Shown here: positions 50,194 to 58,366 of the stretch, one piece after another
Layout: each line of letters starts with the position of its first letter
How positions within the stretch are numbered: the stretch's first letter is position 1
NCBI RefSeq assembly: GCF_003946095.1
Contig: NZ_RHOD01000006.1
Coordinates: forward strand, 53,063 to 117,062
DNA: 64,000 nt
Direction: 5' to 3'
Source of the DNA: Levilactobacillus lindianensis
GTDB taxonomy: Bacteria > Bacillota > Bacilli > Lactobacillales > Lactobacillaceae
Translations under genes and position numbers: made by a program
The notes under the pieces: generated by a model
Databases searched by the model: none
What the model saw: only the letters and a program-made list of their open reading frames with translations
What the model was told of the DNA's origin: nothing

Positions 50194-50382
50194 TTACCTA
50201 AAAGTATCTAGGCTAACATCCAACGCATTGGCAATTCGTAGAATTAGGTCAAAACTTGGACGTTTAATTTTTCCATTTTTTAATGCATAAACATTTGAGT
50301 CATTCTTATCACCCATCAGTTTTGAAAGATGATATGGCGTGATTCCACGCTTCTCCAAAAGCGGTTCAATTTTGCTCCACAT
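50194..50382 (-). CDS. small XRE-family regulator
   Basis: 62 residues, essentially one HTH (ITPYHLSKLMGDKNDSNVYALKNGKIKRPSFDLILRIANALDVSLDTF). It diverges from the unknown plus-strand gene at 50512; two dyads lie between them, so it probably controls both. A short hairpin (CTGCCGGGCAG) lies after it at about 50170-50187. Confidence 0.75.
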   Translation of the reverse strand: MWSKIEPLLEKRGITPYHLSKLMGDKNDSNVYALKNGKIKRPSFDLILRIANALDVSLDTFR

Positions 50383-50414
50383 ATTAACGCCTCCAAAAAT
50401 AGTTAACCACTTAT

Positions 50415-50465
50415 TAGCATTTTAAAATATGCTATGCTATCATTGATACCACAATATGTTGTGGT
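50415..50465. promoter_or_regulatory. intergenic operators of the XRE cassette
   Basis: Two inverted repeats: TAGCAT/ATGCTA (50415-50434) and ACCACAA-TATG-TTGTGGT (50448-50465). TATGCTATGCTAT between them offers overlapping -10 candidates. Repressor sites for the small XRE protein are the likely role. Confidence 0.5.
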
Positions 50466-50511
50466 TCTAGCGGCCACACTACATTAAATTTCACTCAAGG
50501 TGGCTACTATT

Positions 50512-51129
50512 ATGGATCCCCATTTGTCATTGACGATGTTTTTAACCTTCACTGCCAAAGTAAGTACTTCTGCAAAAATGACTTACGTAAAGCAGCTAAA
50601 GACTAGTGAATATTCGCCAGCAATCGATTACTACAAAGATTTACGCACACCTATTAAGAATGTTTTGAAAAGTGACCAACCCATTAATCGAATCGCTGAT
50701 GTCGTTGAAACTGTACGCACCGAAAAGAGAGCTAACTATTCGCGATGCATTCAAAAATTCATCAAATTTTACAACTCTTATGATAGTGTTGAATATTTTG
50801 ACACTGGTAGCGCCAATTGGACAATTCCTAATACCATATCAATCTCATCCTCACCAGAGTTTGGACTAATTTTAAATGGTCAGAAGTACTTGATTAAGGC
50901 ATATTACAAGAAACCAAACTCGACTACAAAAGTAACCAAGAGAAACATTGAGTCCATGCTTACTCTGATGGATAGTGCTAATTACAGTTTTTCCACTAAT
51001 GACTGTAAAATTGCAGTCCTAAATCTGCAAAACGGAAAACTTATCATTGGATCTCCCGCTTCTGAAAATAAAATCTTACAACTAAAGATCGATGCACAAA
51101 ACCTAGCAAATATTTGGAATGCAGTTTAG
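50512..51129 (+). CDS. unknown protein divergent from an XRE regulator
   Basis: 205 residues from ATG 50512 (AAGGTGG 8 nt upstream). It runs against all neighbouring phage genes. A helical N-terminus (LKTSEYSPAIDYYKDLRTPIKNVLK) is followed by a domain with SSPEFGLILNGQKYLIKAYYKKPN and a helix ending in LMDSANY. I have seen this NPEFGL.ING..Y.IK.Y.K arrangement only in uncharacterised proteins beside XRE genes. A moron with a defence, exclusion or toxin role is inference. Its stop overlaps the convergent zinc-ribbon gene by 4 nt. Confidence 0.6.
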   Translation: MDPHLSLTMFLTFTAKVSTSAKMTYVKQLKTSEYSPAIDYYKDLRTPIKNVLKSDQPINRIADVVETVRTEKRANYSRCIQKFIKFYNSYDSVEYFDTGSANWTIPNTISISSSPEFGLILNGQKYLIKAYYKKPNSTTKVTKRNIESMLTLMDSANYSFSTNDCKIAVLNLQNGKLIIGSPASENKILQLKIDAQNLANIWNAV

Positions 51130-51302
51130 TCTCTGTCATTTCCAATTTCATTCATTATTTCTGCACAGCTTTCACAAATATATTGATGATCACCAACTTT
51201 TAAAGTCCCAACTTCGCCACAGATAATGCACTGTGGCTTTTTTATATGTCGCAAGTAAAAACAGCTAAAAAATTCTTGTAAACGTAAAAATATTTTTTTC
51301 AT
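51126..51302 (-). CDS. 58-residue zinc-ribbon protein
   Basis: ATG 51302 follows AGGAGAAG. Sequence has QCIICGEVGT...HQYICESCAEI, two CxxC pairs forming a zinc ribbon. The TAA stop overlaps the end of the unknown plus-strand gene. It may belong with that cassette or be the end of the early operon. Confidence 0.55.
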   Translation of the reverse strand: MKKIFLRLQEFFSCFYLRHIKKPQCIICGEVGTLKVGDHQYICESCAEIMNEIGNDRD

Positions 51303-51330
51303 AATTCTTCTCCTACATAAAATAAGAACT

Positions 51331-51537
51331 TTATCCCGTAACGACCGACTGCATCGTCAGCTCGTGGATAACTTGATTTTTCTCCTGCGGCGTCAGCATT
51401 TGAATTGCACGGTGGTCCGAGAAGTTAACCTGGTCGAAGCGATTGCTGCACCAGACGATTGCTCGACTAATATCCCCGTTGTACGAATCCATGCCACGCT
51501 GAACAAATGCTCGATACTTAATCTGCGCATCAGTCAT
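51331..51537 (-). CDS. small phage protein of early operon end
   Basis: 68 residues from ATG 51537, AAAGGAGG 9 nt upstream; the upstream extension has no ribosome site. Contains an evenly charged helical MTDAQIKYRAFVQRGMDSY. Not recognised. Overlaps the preceding ORF by 8 nt. Confidence 0.5.
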   Translation of the reverse strand: MTDAQIKYRAFVQRGMDSYNGDISRAIVWCSNRFDQVNFSDHRAIQMLTPQEKNQVIHELTMQSVVTG

Positions 51538-51640
51538 TGTCCTTAACCTCCTTTGTTTGATATTCCTTCGCATGGGCGGCCATATGCCGCTTCTTCTTGC
51601 GCATTGTTGACTTCTTGGTGTGTTTCCGCTGTTTTGACAT
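51530..51640 (-). CDS. 36-residue very basic peptide
   Basis: Starts at ATG 51640 (or 51643), GGAGG upstream, within the stop of rusA. Composition Lys/Arg/His-rich (KQRKHTKKSTMRKKKRHM), suggesting nucleic-acid binding. Its end overlaps the next gene, so it is coupled on both sides. Confidence 0.45.
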   Translation of the reverse strand: MSKQRKHTKKSTMRKKKRHMAAHAKEYQTKEVKDND

Positions 51641-52164
51641 CATTTCGCCTCCGTGACTGTAACTTCGATTCTCGGTTCGTCCGAATAGTACTTACTGGCC
51701 ACCAAATCAGCAATCAGGTTATCATCTTCCCAGATAACGCCTGTGAGCGCGTCTTCAATCAACTTGACGTAATTTGAGGTGTCCGGCTTAACGATTGGCC
51801 GCTCTAGTCCTTCAGCTCGACGCTTATGCTTGAGCTTACTTATACTGGTCTGAATCGGTCGGTAAACCTTGATTTCAACGCGAAGCGCTTTATGCTCGAG
51901 CATCGGCCCTTTGTACTGTAGCTTGGCCTCCTGAGTCACCATTCTCTTGTAGACGTGACTCTTTTTTGGGTCGTAGGCGTGACCAGTTCGTGTAAAACGT
52001 GGGCGTCCTGCAGGTACTGGATCACCATGAACAACGATTGTAATAGGAGGAATACGATCCAACGGTCGGGCCCGTAAGCCCTTTGGCAGTAGCATTTCCT
52101 TTATGCCTTTTTTAGCGCTGGCCATCGATTCATTAAATGAAATTCCCCCGGTATTAATTGGCAT
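51640..52164 (-). CDS. rusA: RusA-family Holliday junction resolvase
   Basis: 174 residues. HGDPVPAGRPRFTR near the start of the fold and KPDTSNYVKLIEDALTGVIWEDDNLIAD give the catalytic Asp set of RusA. Residues 1-35 are an unusual N-terminal addition; a start at the Met near residue 24 is possible. Resolves recombination intermediates before packaging. Confidence 0.85.
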   Translation of the reverse strand: MPINTGGISFNESMASAKKGIKEMLLPKGLRARPLDRIPPITIVVHGDPVPAGRPRFTRTGHAYDPKKSHVYKRMVTQEAKLQYKGPMLEHKALRVEIKVYRPIQTSISKLKHKRRAEGLERPIVKPDTSNYVKLIEDALTGVIWEDDNLIADLVASKYYSDEPRIEVTVTEAK

Positions 52165-52402
52165 GTATTTCCGCCTCCTTCAGTACCCGTTTACCCTTGC
52201 TGGTCACCCGAATGGTTCGCGTTTGCATCGGCATATAAGTAATGCAGTCTGCTTCGTACAGCGCCGTAATCCGGTCATAAATCATCGAGCTACTTGTGTA
52301 CCCTGCCAGCTCTCCAATCTCGCGAACAGACGGGGAATATCCGTGTTCTCGAATTAGGCGATCAACGGCGGCAAGTACCGCAATTAAATTAGGATTAGTC
52401 AT
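52154..52402 (-). CDS. LexA-like winged-helix protein without protease domain
   Basis: 82 residues from ATG 52402 (GGAGGGGG 6 nt upstream). LAAVDRLIREHGYSPSVREIGELAGYTSSSMIYDRI is nearly the LexA DNA-binding domain. The lack of the S24 domain means it is not self-cleaving; perhaps it competes for SOS-type operators. Confidence 0.7.
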   Translation of the reverse strand: MTNPNLIAVLAAVDRLIREHGYSPSVREIGELAGYTSSSMIYDRITALYEADCITYMPMQTRTIRVTSKGKRVLKEAEIHAN

Positions 52403-52778
52403 CGTTGTCCCCCTCCAACAGTTCTGGGTCCTCGTGGATGTTCCCAACAACTTGCAGCGCTTTGTAATCGGTCCAGTATTCTTGCCGCCACATCGTCTTT
52501 ACGCCGTTGTAGAAAAACACGCAGTATCCATAACGTGAGTTGTATCGGATGTCGCCTACGATTCCCTGGGCGGTCGCAAACAGCTGAAAACGTATGATGT
52601 CGCCCTCGTAGATCTCTCGGCCATTGGTATCATTTACCCCGGTGTACTGCTCAGCAATCAATCCCGAATCATCTAAAGCATCAGAGAAGCAGCATAGGTC
52701 ATCGTCGTATTCGTGCTCTACGTTGTAGATATAACACTTTCTCACGCAATTCCACGCTCTGAATTTAATCTCTCGCAT
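52395..52778 (-). CDS. YopX-family phage protein
   Basis: 127 residues; MREIKFRAWNC..., ..QYTGVNDTNGREIYEGDII and the strand block after it are the YopX signature. Function unknown, frequent in early regions. Confidence 0.85.
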   Translation of the reverse strand: MREIKFRAWNCVRKCYIYNVEHEYDDDLCCFSDALDDSGLIAEQYTGVNDTNGREIYEGDIIRFQLFATAQGIVGDIRYNSRYGYCVFFYNGVKTMWRQEYWTDYKALQVVGNIHEDPELLEGDNDD

Positions 52779-52781
52779 TGC

Positions 52782-53552
52782 CTACGCCTCCTGCTTGATT
52801 CTCAAGAACTTATTGATGAAGTACCGCTGCCCTTTGCCAGTCACAAGCGTGGTTCCTTTGATGGTCGTGTGACCGTCTGAGTGCTCAATGACCAGTTCTC
52901 TTACCCGAAATAGTCCCAAATCCATGGACCGTTGTGTCGGACGATTACGGTCGCGCCCACTACGGATTAAATATCCGTGTTCACGAAGCCAAACGAACAG
53001 GCGATTCTGACCAATAAGAACGCCGTTTTGTTTCAATAACTTGGCTAGTTCACGAATTAGAATCGTATCGGTTGATCCTCCGACAGCGTCTGCAAACCGT
53101 GCCTTAGGTGCCATAATCTGGTTCTCGTCGTGTAGGCGTTGAACCTCAGCTTGGGATCGCTTGTACTTCTCCAGAAACTTGATCATGTTATCCGGATTCG
53201 ACATCCAGTCATAGGCCGTTTTCGGAGTCACATAGGCACCCTCTCGGCGAATGGATGGGAGCACTTGCTCGTAAATCCAATCTTGAAAAGGCTCAGCACT
53301 TGGCAAGTGGCTTTGACCGGCTAGCTGATAGACACCTGGCTCAGAAATAACCGTCATCAGCTGGATTCCAGAGGGGGTAACGATTCGTTCCTCCCTCTGA
53401 TACTTAGCCTTTACATGATCTTTAATGGCTTTGCTCGTGTTTAGATATCCGATTGCCAGTGCAACGTCTTTCCCAACAAAATACGGTTCATTGTCCATAA
53501 CTACCGTACGTACTTGTTTCCCCTCAAAGTCAAAGGGTGTAATTTCGTTCAT
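52782..53552 (-). CDS. phage antirepressor (BRO-N and KilAC domains)
   Basis: 256 residues. BRO-N: FDFEGKQVRTVVMDNEPYFVGKDVALAIGY; KilAC/ANT: LAKLLKQNGVLIGQNRLFVWLREHGYLIRSG...TLVTGKGQRYFINKF. It probably inactivates the lysogenic repressor during induction. Overlaps the DnaD-type gene by 4 nt. Confidence 0.88.
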   Translation of the reverse strand: MNEITPFDFEGKQVRTVVMDNEPYFVGKDVALAIGYLNTSKAIKDHVKAKYQREERIVTPSGIQLMTVISEPGVYQLAGQSHLPSAEPFQDWIYEQVLPSIRREGAYVTPKTAYDWMSNPDNMIKFLEKYKRSQAEVQRLHDENQIMAPKARFADAVGGSTDTILIRELAKLLKQNGVLIGQNRLFVWLREHGYLIRSGRDRNRPTQRSMDLGLFRVRELVIEHSDGHTTIKGTTLVTGKGQRYFINKFLRIKQEA

Positions 53553-54418
53553 GCTTGTGCCTCCTCAGGCGCTCTCTTCGCTTTAAATTTCTTGATGCGT
53601 GCATCCAACTCCGCCTGCTTGTCAGGACTTAGCCCCTTTGGCTTGCCCGCGGGCTTATCAGGCGTCTTCTGCGCCCAGTCTGGCAATGTTTCCTTGGCCC
53701 GTGTCGGCTTAGAACTCCCACGGCCGTTCTTCATGCGTTGATCGTGTTCTGCAGCCGCCTTTTTGGCCTGATCAAGCGTTGTAATCTTGCGTTTCTGCCA
53801 CCCATCAATCACGGCTTGCATGTACTTAAGCGCCCCGCGCGATTGGACGTTATGCTCACCGGCGATGGTGATGGCGAAGTTAATCACGTCCGCTGGCAGT
53901 TGCTCAAGCCAGTCGTTAATCTCAGGCATGGCGATAGCGTTGGGGAATCCCCACAGGCTGGTCCACTTATCGATCACACTTGATCGGGTGACACCCGCGT
54001 CGTCATCATCATTCTTTTTGTTTAGTTTCGTTTCGTTTTGTTTAACTAATGCGCTACTGTCTTGTACACTCCTTTGTGTACCCTGTTGTGTACTGTCTTG
54101 TATACTCCTTTGTGTACTCCCTTGTGCACTATCTGACGTATAAAGTACACAAACGCGGTAGGAAGTAGCTTTTCGACCATTAGAACTAAAATCGATGAGG
54201 TTAAGTTGTTTGAGGACGTTCCGGTTCTTGACGATGCCGGATCGTGACAGCCCCGACAGTGGTTCAAGCGTTGCATTAGCGGCTGTAAACCATGTGGACC
54301 AGCCGGCCTTGTTATTGATGGACATCAGGGTGTACCACAATGAAACCTGGCCTGCTGATAGCTTCTGCTTGTATAGCCGATAATCGTCAAACGCTCGAAT
54401 TTGCATAAGGTAGTTCAA
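53549..54418 (-). CDS. DnaD-type replication initiation protein
   Basis: 289 residues. Residues 15-110: winged-helix initiator domain (LSAGQVSLWYTLMSINNKAGW..). A Gln/Ser/Thr linker (110-140) is encoded by tandem DNA iterons. Residues 150-220: DnaD-like domain (VIDKWTSLWGFPNAIAMPEINDWLEQLPADVINFAI... YMQAVIDGW). The protein binds its own gene's repeats and recruits host helicase loader; this is inferred from phages with the same layout. Confidence 0.75.
   Translation of the reverse strand: MNYLMQIRAFDDYRLYKQKLSAGQVSLWYTLMSINNKAGWSTWFTAANATLEPLSGLSRSGIVKNRNVLKQLNLIDFSSNGRKATSYRVCVLYTSDSAQGSTQRSIQDSTQQGTQRSVQDSSALVKQNETKLNKKNDDDDAGVTRSSVIDKWTSLWGFPNAIAMPEINDWLEQLPADVINFAITIAGEHNVQSRGALKYMQAVIDGWQKRKITTLDQAKKAAAEHDQRMKNGRGSSKPTRAKETLPDWAQKTPDKPAGKPKGLSPDKQAELDARIKKFKAKRAPEEAQA
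54062..54133. repeat. six 12-bp iterons, probable phage replication origin
   Basis: Six consecutive 12-bp units of the type TTGTGTACTCCC (TTGT[A/G][C/T]AC core) lie head to tail inside the initiator gene, next to an A/T-rich TTTAGTTTCGTTTCG run (54021-54045). This is the classical position of a phage origin. Confidence 0.8.
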
Positions 54419-54429
54419 ACCAACACCCC

Positions 54430-55275
54430 CTAATCAATCAGTTCATCAGCATCGATGATGTCGCCCAGAACCTTAGTTGACCGACAGTAGTCGCACGTCT
54501 CACAGTGCTCCGGTTCTTCCTGGCCATCGATGATGGACTTGAATCGGTGTTCCTGATCCTTGACCCGCCACATCGCATCATCTAGCTTGTCCTGCGGGAT
54601 TGAGATGACCGCCTTGTCGGGCGGGTCTTGCTTGGTGACTGCAACAATGTAGGGCGTACATAGCACACCGTACTGTTGACGAACTAGCTCTTGGTAGACG
54701 GCCATTTGGAGCTGGTAGTCGTAGGCATAGACGAATGGGACGTAGCACCGTGTGCGGGTATCCCAGACCCGCTTGTGTAGGTCCTGCGTGGTCTTTAAGT
54801 CGAGGAAGATGCCTCGCTCAAGGTTCAAGCAGTCCAGCTTGCCCATCCAGTCGATACCGTCAATCGTCCCGGTGACAATTGACTCCTTAGCACCCTGGTA
54901 GAGTGTCCGGAATGTGGCATCGCTGTCTAGCGTCTTGATCATGTTCTCGGCCACCTTATATGGTGCCTTAAGTTGGCCCTTCGTCTTACCTCGGGTGGAT
55001 AGCATCACGTCCTTGTGAGCTTCTACGAAGCGTTTATGGGACGCTGGGGACTCGAAATAGCTGTGAAGGTAGTTACCGACCAGCAAGGCCGTTGGGCCTT
55101 GCTGGGGCTTCCAGTCGCCTCTTAGTTCTGCCAGTGCTTCGGCCTCACACGCCGCGAACTTCTTGAACCAAGTCGGGCTCATATAGTGTTCATTAGCCTC
55201 TTGAGTGTAATAACTATTCGAATTTAGAACGAACTTCTTTTTCGAAGAGGTTTTCTTGCTCGGCGCCATTTGCAC
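54430..55275 (-). CDS. PD-(D/E)XK exonuclease (RecE/DUF3799-like)
   Basis: 281 residues from GTG 55275 (AAGGAGG 9 nt upstream); ATG 55269 is an alternative. GKLDCLNLERGIFLDLKTT is the PD-(D/E)XK core (Asp, then DLK). A C-terminal CETCDYC is typical of the Fe-S-type or zinc end in this family. Partner of RecT: resects dsDNA ends for annealing. Confidence 0.8.
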   Translation of the reverse strand: MQMAPSKKTSSKKKFVLNSNSYYTQEANEHYMSPTWFKKFAACEAEALAELRGDWKPQQGPTALLVGNYLHSYFESPASHKRFVEAHKDVMLSTRGKTKGQLKAPYKVAENMIKTLDSDATFRTLYQGAKESIVTGTIDGIDWMGKLDCLNLERGIFLDLKTTQDLHKRVWDTRTRCYVPFVYAYDYQLQMAVYQELVRQQYGVLCTPYIVAVTKQDPPDKAVISIPQDKLDDAMWRVKDQEHRFKSIIDGQEEPEHCETCDYCRSTKVLGDIIDADELID

Positions 55276-56302
55276 TTTGGTCATCCTCCTTATCTGATTG
55301 GGCTTCAATGCTATCTAGCAACGCGTTAACGAATGAGTCGTCCTGTACCACATCAGTTGCCTTAACCTGTGGTGCTTCTGCGGGCTGTTTGTGCCCCGAG
55401 TCAAGTTCCTTAGGTTTATTCGCCTTCTTAGGAGTCGCTTCAGGCTTCGCAACTTTGGGAGCGGCCTTCTTTCGCGTAGTTGGCTTAGCTTTCTTAACAA
55501 TTTTTTTCACCGCAGCCTTTTTAACCTCAGGCTTATCTATCTTCTCGGCATCACTCTTGACGTCCTTATCACCAATCAAGTCAGTAACTGTCTTAGGAGT
55601 AACGTCCTTGACCTCATCGTCATAATCACTCTCGTTTTCAGTCGTGTCATTGATGGCACCAACGAATAAGTCGTTGTCATTTGACGAGTTGATGTAGAGC
55701 TTAGCGGCACGGTTGATAATGGTCCGCTGAGCCATCTCTTGCCCGAATTTGTTTTGAACATTCTTGCTCTTAGCTTGGGACCAACTAGCGTCAATTTCCT
55801 TCTTAGTCATGACAGTCCAGATTCTGCTGTTGTCTGTGAGAAGAACGTAGGCGAACGCTCCAATAATTGGGTTATCGCGATTTTCAAACTTAGGCTCATA
55901 CTTTTTAACGACGAGGTTCATATCGTCATCAGCCCCAATTTCAAAGCCGTCATCCTTGAAGATGACCTGTGCCTTGATATCCTTCACTGATGACAATTGC
56001 TTAAGAACCGTGATTGAGCCAAAGTAAGAACGTTGTAACGTGCATTGACGGCCATAAGGAATGAAGTAACATTGATTCTTAGCTGGGGACAGTCCTTGAA
56101 TCGCCATGTTGAGCAGTGCCTTAGACACCGACTTGGGATCACACTTCTGAAGCATTGAGGGCCCCTTCGAGTCGTCCGACAGAATCAACCATGCTGAATT
56201 GAGCGCATTACCTACCGAGTATCCTTGAGGTAGTTGTAGGCCGTCCTCTTTTTGCATTTTTCCAATTTCTTTTTGAACTGAAACTACTAATTCATTAGCC
56301 AT
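55214..56302 (-). CDS. recT: RecT single-strand annealing protein
   Basis: 362 residues. QLPQGYSVGNALNSAWLILS, CDPKSVSKALLNMAIQGLSPAKNQCYFIPYG..C.LQRSYFG and FGQEMAQRTIINRAAK match RecT. The last 120 residues are an additional Lys/Ala/Pro-rich tail (histone-like, KKAAVKKIVKKAKPT) ending in an acidic stretch, longer than in E. coli RecT. Overlaps the exonuclease gene by 62 nt. Confidence 0.88.
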   Translation of the reverse strand: MANELVVSVQKEIGKMQKEDGLQLPQGYSVGNALNSAWLILSDDSKGPSMLQKCDPKSVSKALLNMAIQGLSPAKNQCYFIPYGRQCTLQRSYFGSITVLKQLSSVKDIKAQVIFKDDGFEIGADDDMNLVVKKYEPKFENRDNPIIGAFAYVLLTDNSRIWTVMTKKEIDASWSQAKSKNVQNKFGQEMAQRTIINRAAKLYINSSNDNDLFVGAINDTTENESDYDDEVKDVTPKTVTDLIGDKDVKSDAEKIDKPEVKKAAVKKIVKKAKPTTRKKAAPKVAKPEATPKKANKPKELDSGHKQPAEAPQVKATDVVQDDSFVNALLDSIEAQSDKEDDQSANGAEQENLFEKEVRSKFE

Positions 56303-56658
56303 TATTTTTCCTCCTCAAACCGGTTACCACCAAGGTAGCGATACATCTTAGCTTCCGGACAATAACCGTACAGTGAAAGCACCGCACTACGGTACGTGTC
56401 GTGCCCGCCGTCGCCGAAACTTTCAAGATAGTTGTCGATATCAATCAAGGAGTTGTAGATGTAGATGTCACCTTGTCGGTCACCGCCGTCAACCACCCAG
56501 TAGCGGCTACTCGGTTGGAGCTCTTCGCCATTGGTGTCTCGCTCTACTGGCTCGCTGATATCAGCAGCCTTCTGATAGACGGATTCACGGTCAATCTTGC
56601 CCATGTAGATGTCTAAATCGTAGCTGACATGGTCCGGCATATTCATAGCCATTGCCAT
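56302..56658 (-). CDS. hypothetical early phage protein
   Basis: 118 residues; strand-rich, with DIYIYNSLIDIDNYLESFGDGGHDTYRSAVLSLYGYCPEAKMYRYLGG. Shares one base with the recT start. Not recognised. Confidence 0.5.
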   Translation of the reverse strand: MAMAMNMPDHVSYDLDIYMGKIDRESVYQKAADISEPVERDTNGEELQPSSRYWVVDGGDRQGDIYIYNSLIDIDNYLESFGDGGHDTYRSAVLSLYGYCPEAKMYRYLGGNRFEEEK

Positions 56659-56765
56659 ACGCCACCTTTCAGAGTAGAATTAGAGTTGAAAAAATATGAT
56701 ACATGCAACTTATCTTCGAGTTCTGACGGCCAGTTCAGGGCTCTTTTTTTGTGCCATAGAATCAT
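56643..56765 (-). CDS. 40-residue early peptide
   Basis: ATG 56765 follows AAAGGAGG; overlaps the stop of the upstream gene (ATGA) and the start of the next. Basic N-terminus WHKKRALNWPSEL. Unknown. Confidence 0.45.
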   Translation of the reverse strand: MILWHKKRALNWPSELEDKLHVSYFFNSNSTLKGGVWQWL

Positions 56766-56929
56766 TTCTGTTCCTCCTTTAACTCAAGTCCAAAGAAATC
56801 AATTGCCCAGGCCTTCCAGCCGCCCATTGCGTGAACCGATTCAGACAGCCAGTATCCGAAGCTGACGCACAATGCAATCAGGCCGAACCATGAGACAACC
56901 TCACCAACGTAGTAGTAGAACAAATCCAT
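56762..56929 (-). CDS. 55-residue single-TM early protein
   Basis: ATG 56929, GGAG upstream. One TM helix (SWFGLIALCVSFGYWLSES) followed by an amphipathic region. Unknown membrane function; coupled to the next ORF through ATGA. Confidence 0.5.
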   Translation of the reverse strand: MDLFYYYVGEVVSWFGLIALCVSFGYWLSESVHAMGGWKAWAIDFFGLELKEEQK

Positions 56930-56934
56930 AATTA

Positions 56935-57216
56935 TTAACTCCTTTCATCTAAGTACCTGCGCCAGGCGTCCCGAACTTCCGGGAACAACCAAACGCGTTT
57001 GCCACGCTTGCCAGGGGCTCCTGCACGACGTTCGAGCTTTGCCACGTATCCCAGCGGAACGAAGTTTTGCTCAAGATTGCTAGTGGAGACCCCGGTCATG
57101 TCCGCCAGCTGACTAAGGTTGACGGAGATTTGAAGCTTGTCATTTTCGCCCAACTTTTCATTCACTTGGTCCTCAATGACCTTTTGTGCTACTGCTTGTG
57201 GATCGAACGTCGCCAT
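56935..57216 (-). CDS. DUF771-like DNA-binding phage protein
   Basis: 93 residues; ISVNLSQLADMTGVSTSNLEQNFVPLGYVAKLERRAGAPGKRGKRVWLFPEVRDAWRRYL is an HTH followed by a wing-like basic segment, as in DUF771. Possibly an early regulator or excision factor. Confidence 0.6.
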   Translation of the reverse strand: MATFDPQAVAQKVIEDQVNEKLGENDKLQISVNLSQLADMTGVSTSNLEQNFVPLGYVAKLERRAGAPGKRGKRVWLFPEVRDAWRRYLDERS

Positions 57217-57220
57217 GGTT

Positions 57221-57718
57221 TTAACCTCCTAACCTTGTGTTAGCTTTATTGAAGACATTCTGTAAATTGATGCCTGCATAATCTGCCTTCATCACAATAT
57301 CGGTATTTTCCGACATGATTTCTTCGGCATATTCATCAAAGTATTTGTCGATGAGTAGCACTTGCTGTGGAGATCTAAACTTCTTTTCAGTACTCATTGC
57401 CTCATCGAATTCCTCTTCAATTGCTCGCCGATCGTTCTCCTCCTTGCGCTGCCGAAACATCACTGAGATAACATCGTTGTGCTTCGTCGTGTCTTTCAAG
57501 AAAGACAGCAGCCCATAATCCGTTCTGGCACCCGACAGGGCTAAGAGAATGCTGTGCAGCCTGTGCGCAATTGCAACTCTCATACTCTTGTCACCGGACC
57601 GTTCACCATTGGACATCCGGGTAAGCTGTGACTTAGAAATATGTGCTCCTTCAGCGACATCTTTCCGCATAAAACCAACGAGATCCAGACTTAGCTGCTC
57701 TGCAAATTTATTTTTCAT
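57221..57718 (-). CDS. HTH protein, early regulator-like
   Basis: 165 residues. FMRKDVAEGAHISKSQLTRMSNGERSGD is an XRE-like HTH; the rest is a charged helical region. Likely part of the early control circuit; not assignable to a known family. Confidence 0.5.
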   Translation of the reverse strand: MKNKFAEQLSLDLVGFMRKDVAEGAHISKSQLTRMSNGERSGDKSMRVAIAHRLHSILLALSGARTDYGLLSFLKDTTKHNDVISVMFRQRKEENDRRAIEEEFDEAMSTEKKFRSPQQVLLIDKYFDEYAEEIMSENTDIVMKADYAGINLQNVFNKANTRLGG

Positions 57719-57731
57719 TCAATCACTTCCT

Positions 57732-57842
57732 TTACTTGGCAACCCATTCAAATTCCTTTGACGAGGACCACTGATACAATTTAGTTATTGGAGGAACCGG
57801 CAAGCAGAACCACCACAACGATGATTCCCAATACTCCTTCAT
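57732..57842 (-). CDS. 36-residue Trp-rich peptide
   Basis: ATG 57842 follows AGGGGGTGAACTG. MKEYWESSLWWFCLPVPPITKLYQW; too short for a family call. Lies directly before the HTH gene. Confidence 0.4.
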   Translation of the reverse strand: MKEYWESSLWWFCLPVPPITKLYQWSSSKEFEWVAK

Positions 57843-57927
57843 CAGTTCACCCCCTCAGAATGTTCATTGAAAAATTAATACTCATCACCCTATTTGGTAC
57901 AATTAGTGCTGGAAGGAGGTGGTTACT

Positions 57928-58125
57928 ATGAACGACGCACTATTTGCTCAAATCATTCAACGTGCGCACGATATGCCATCAAGAGAAACTCGTGGAAAAT
58001 TGCTTCCAACTTCGGACTACATTGACGCCCAAAAATTTGCAGCCAGACTTAACGAGGCCTATCCTGATGCAAGGTTTGAAGCGCTTAGACACGATCCTAT
58101 TTTTCTATCGATCCATAAGTACTAG
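57928..58125 (+). CDS. small plus-strand protein within the early region
   Basis: 65 residues from ATG 57928 (AAGGAGG 8 nt upstream; extended -10 TGGTACAAT at about 57893-57901). Helical start MNDALFAQIIQRAHDMP then a strand-rich end. It runs opposite to the early operon, and its 3' end overlaps the convergent gene by 29 nt. Unknown. Confidence 0.5.
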   Translation: MNDALFAQIIQRAHDMPSRETRGKLLPTSDYIDAQKFAARLNEAYPDARFEALRHDPIFLSIHKY

Positions 58126-58366
58126 CTGAATAAGGTTTTGACACCGCTGCTAGAATTTTGATTAACTGTTGACCCATTTCAAAATTTTCTGCAATGAATC
58201 TACGTTGCTCATCAGTTAAATCACCTTTAGCAGTGGCGTAGAGGCCATTGAGGGTTAAAGACAGCTCAAGACCGCCCAGTCGAAGCAAAACGTCTTTAGG
58301 AAATCCCTCAATGGTTTTTTCAGTGCCGACTTGAATTACATCGATACTGCACAGTTTTCGTTCCAT
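58097..58366 (-). CDS. hypothetical protein next to cro
   Basis: 89 residues; follows the cro-like gene with one shared base (58366). Strand-rich first half, helical end (TDEQRRFIAENFEMGQQLIKIL). First or second gene of the early transcript. Unknown. Confidence 0.5.
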   Translation of the reverse strand: MERKLCSIDVIQVGTEKTIEGFPKDVLLRLGGLELSLTLNGLYATAKGDLTDEQRRFIAENFEMGQQLIKILAAVSKPYSASTYGSIEK

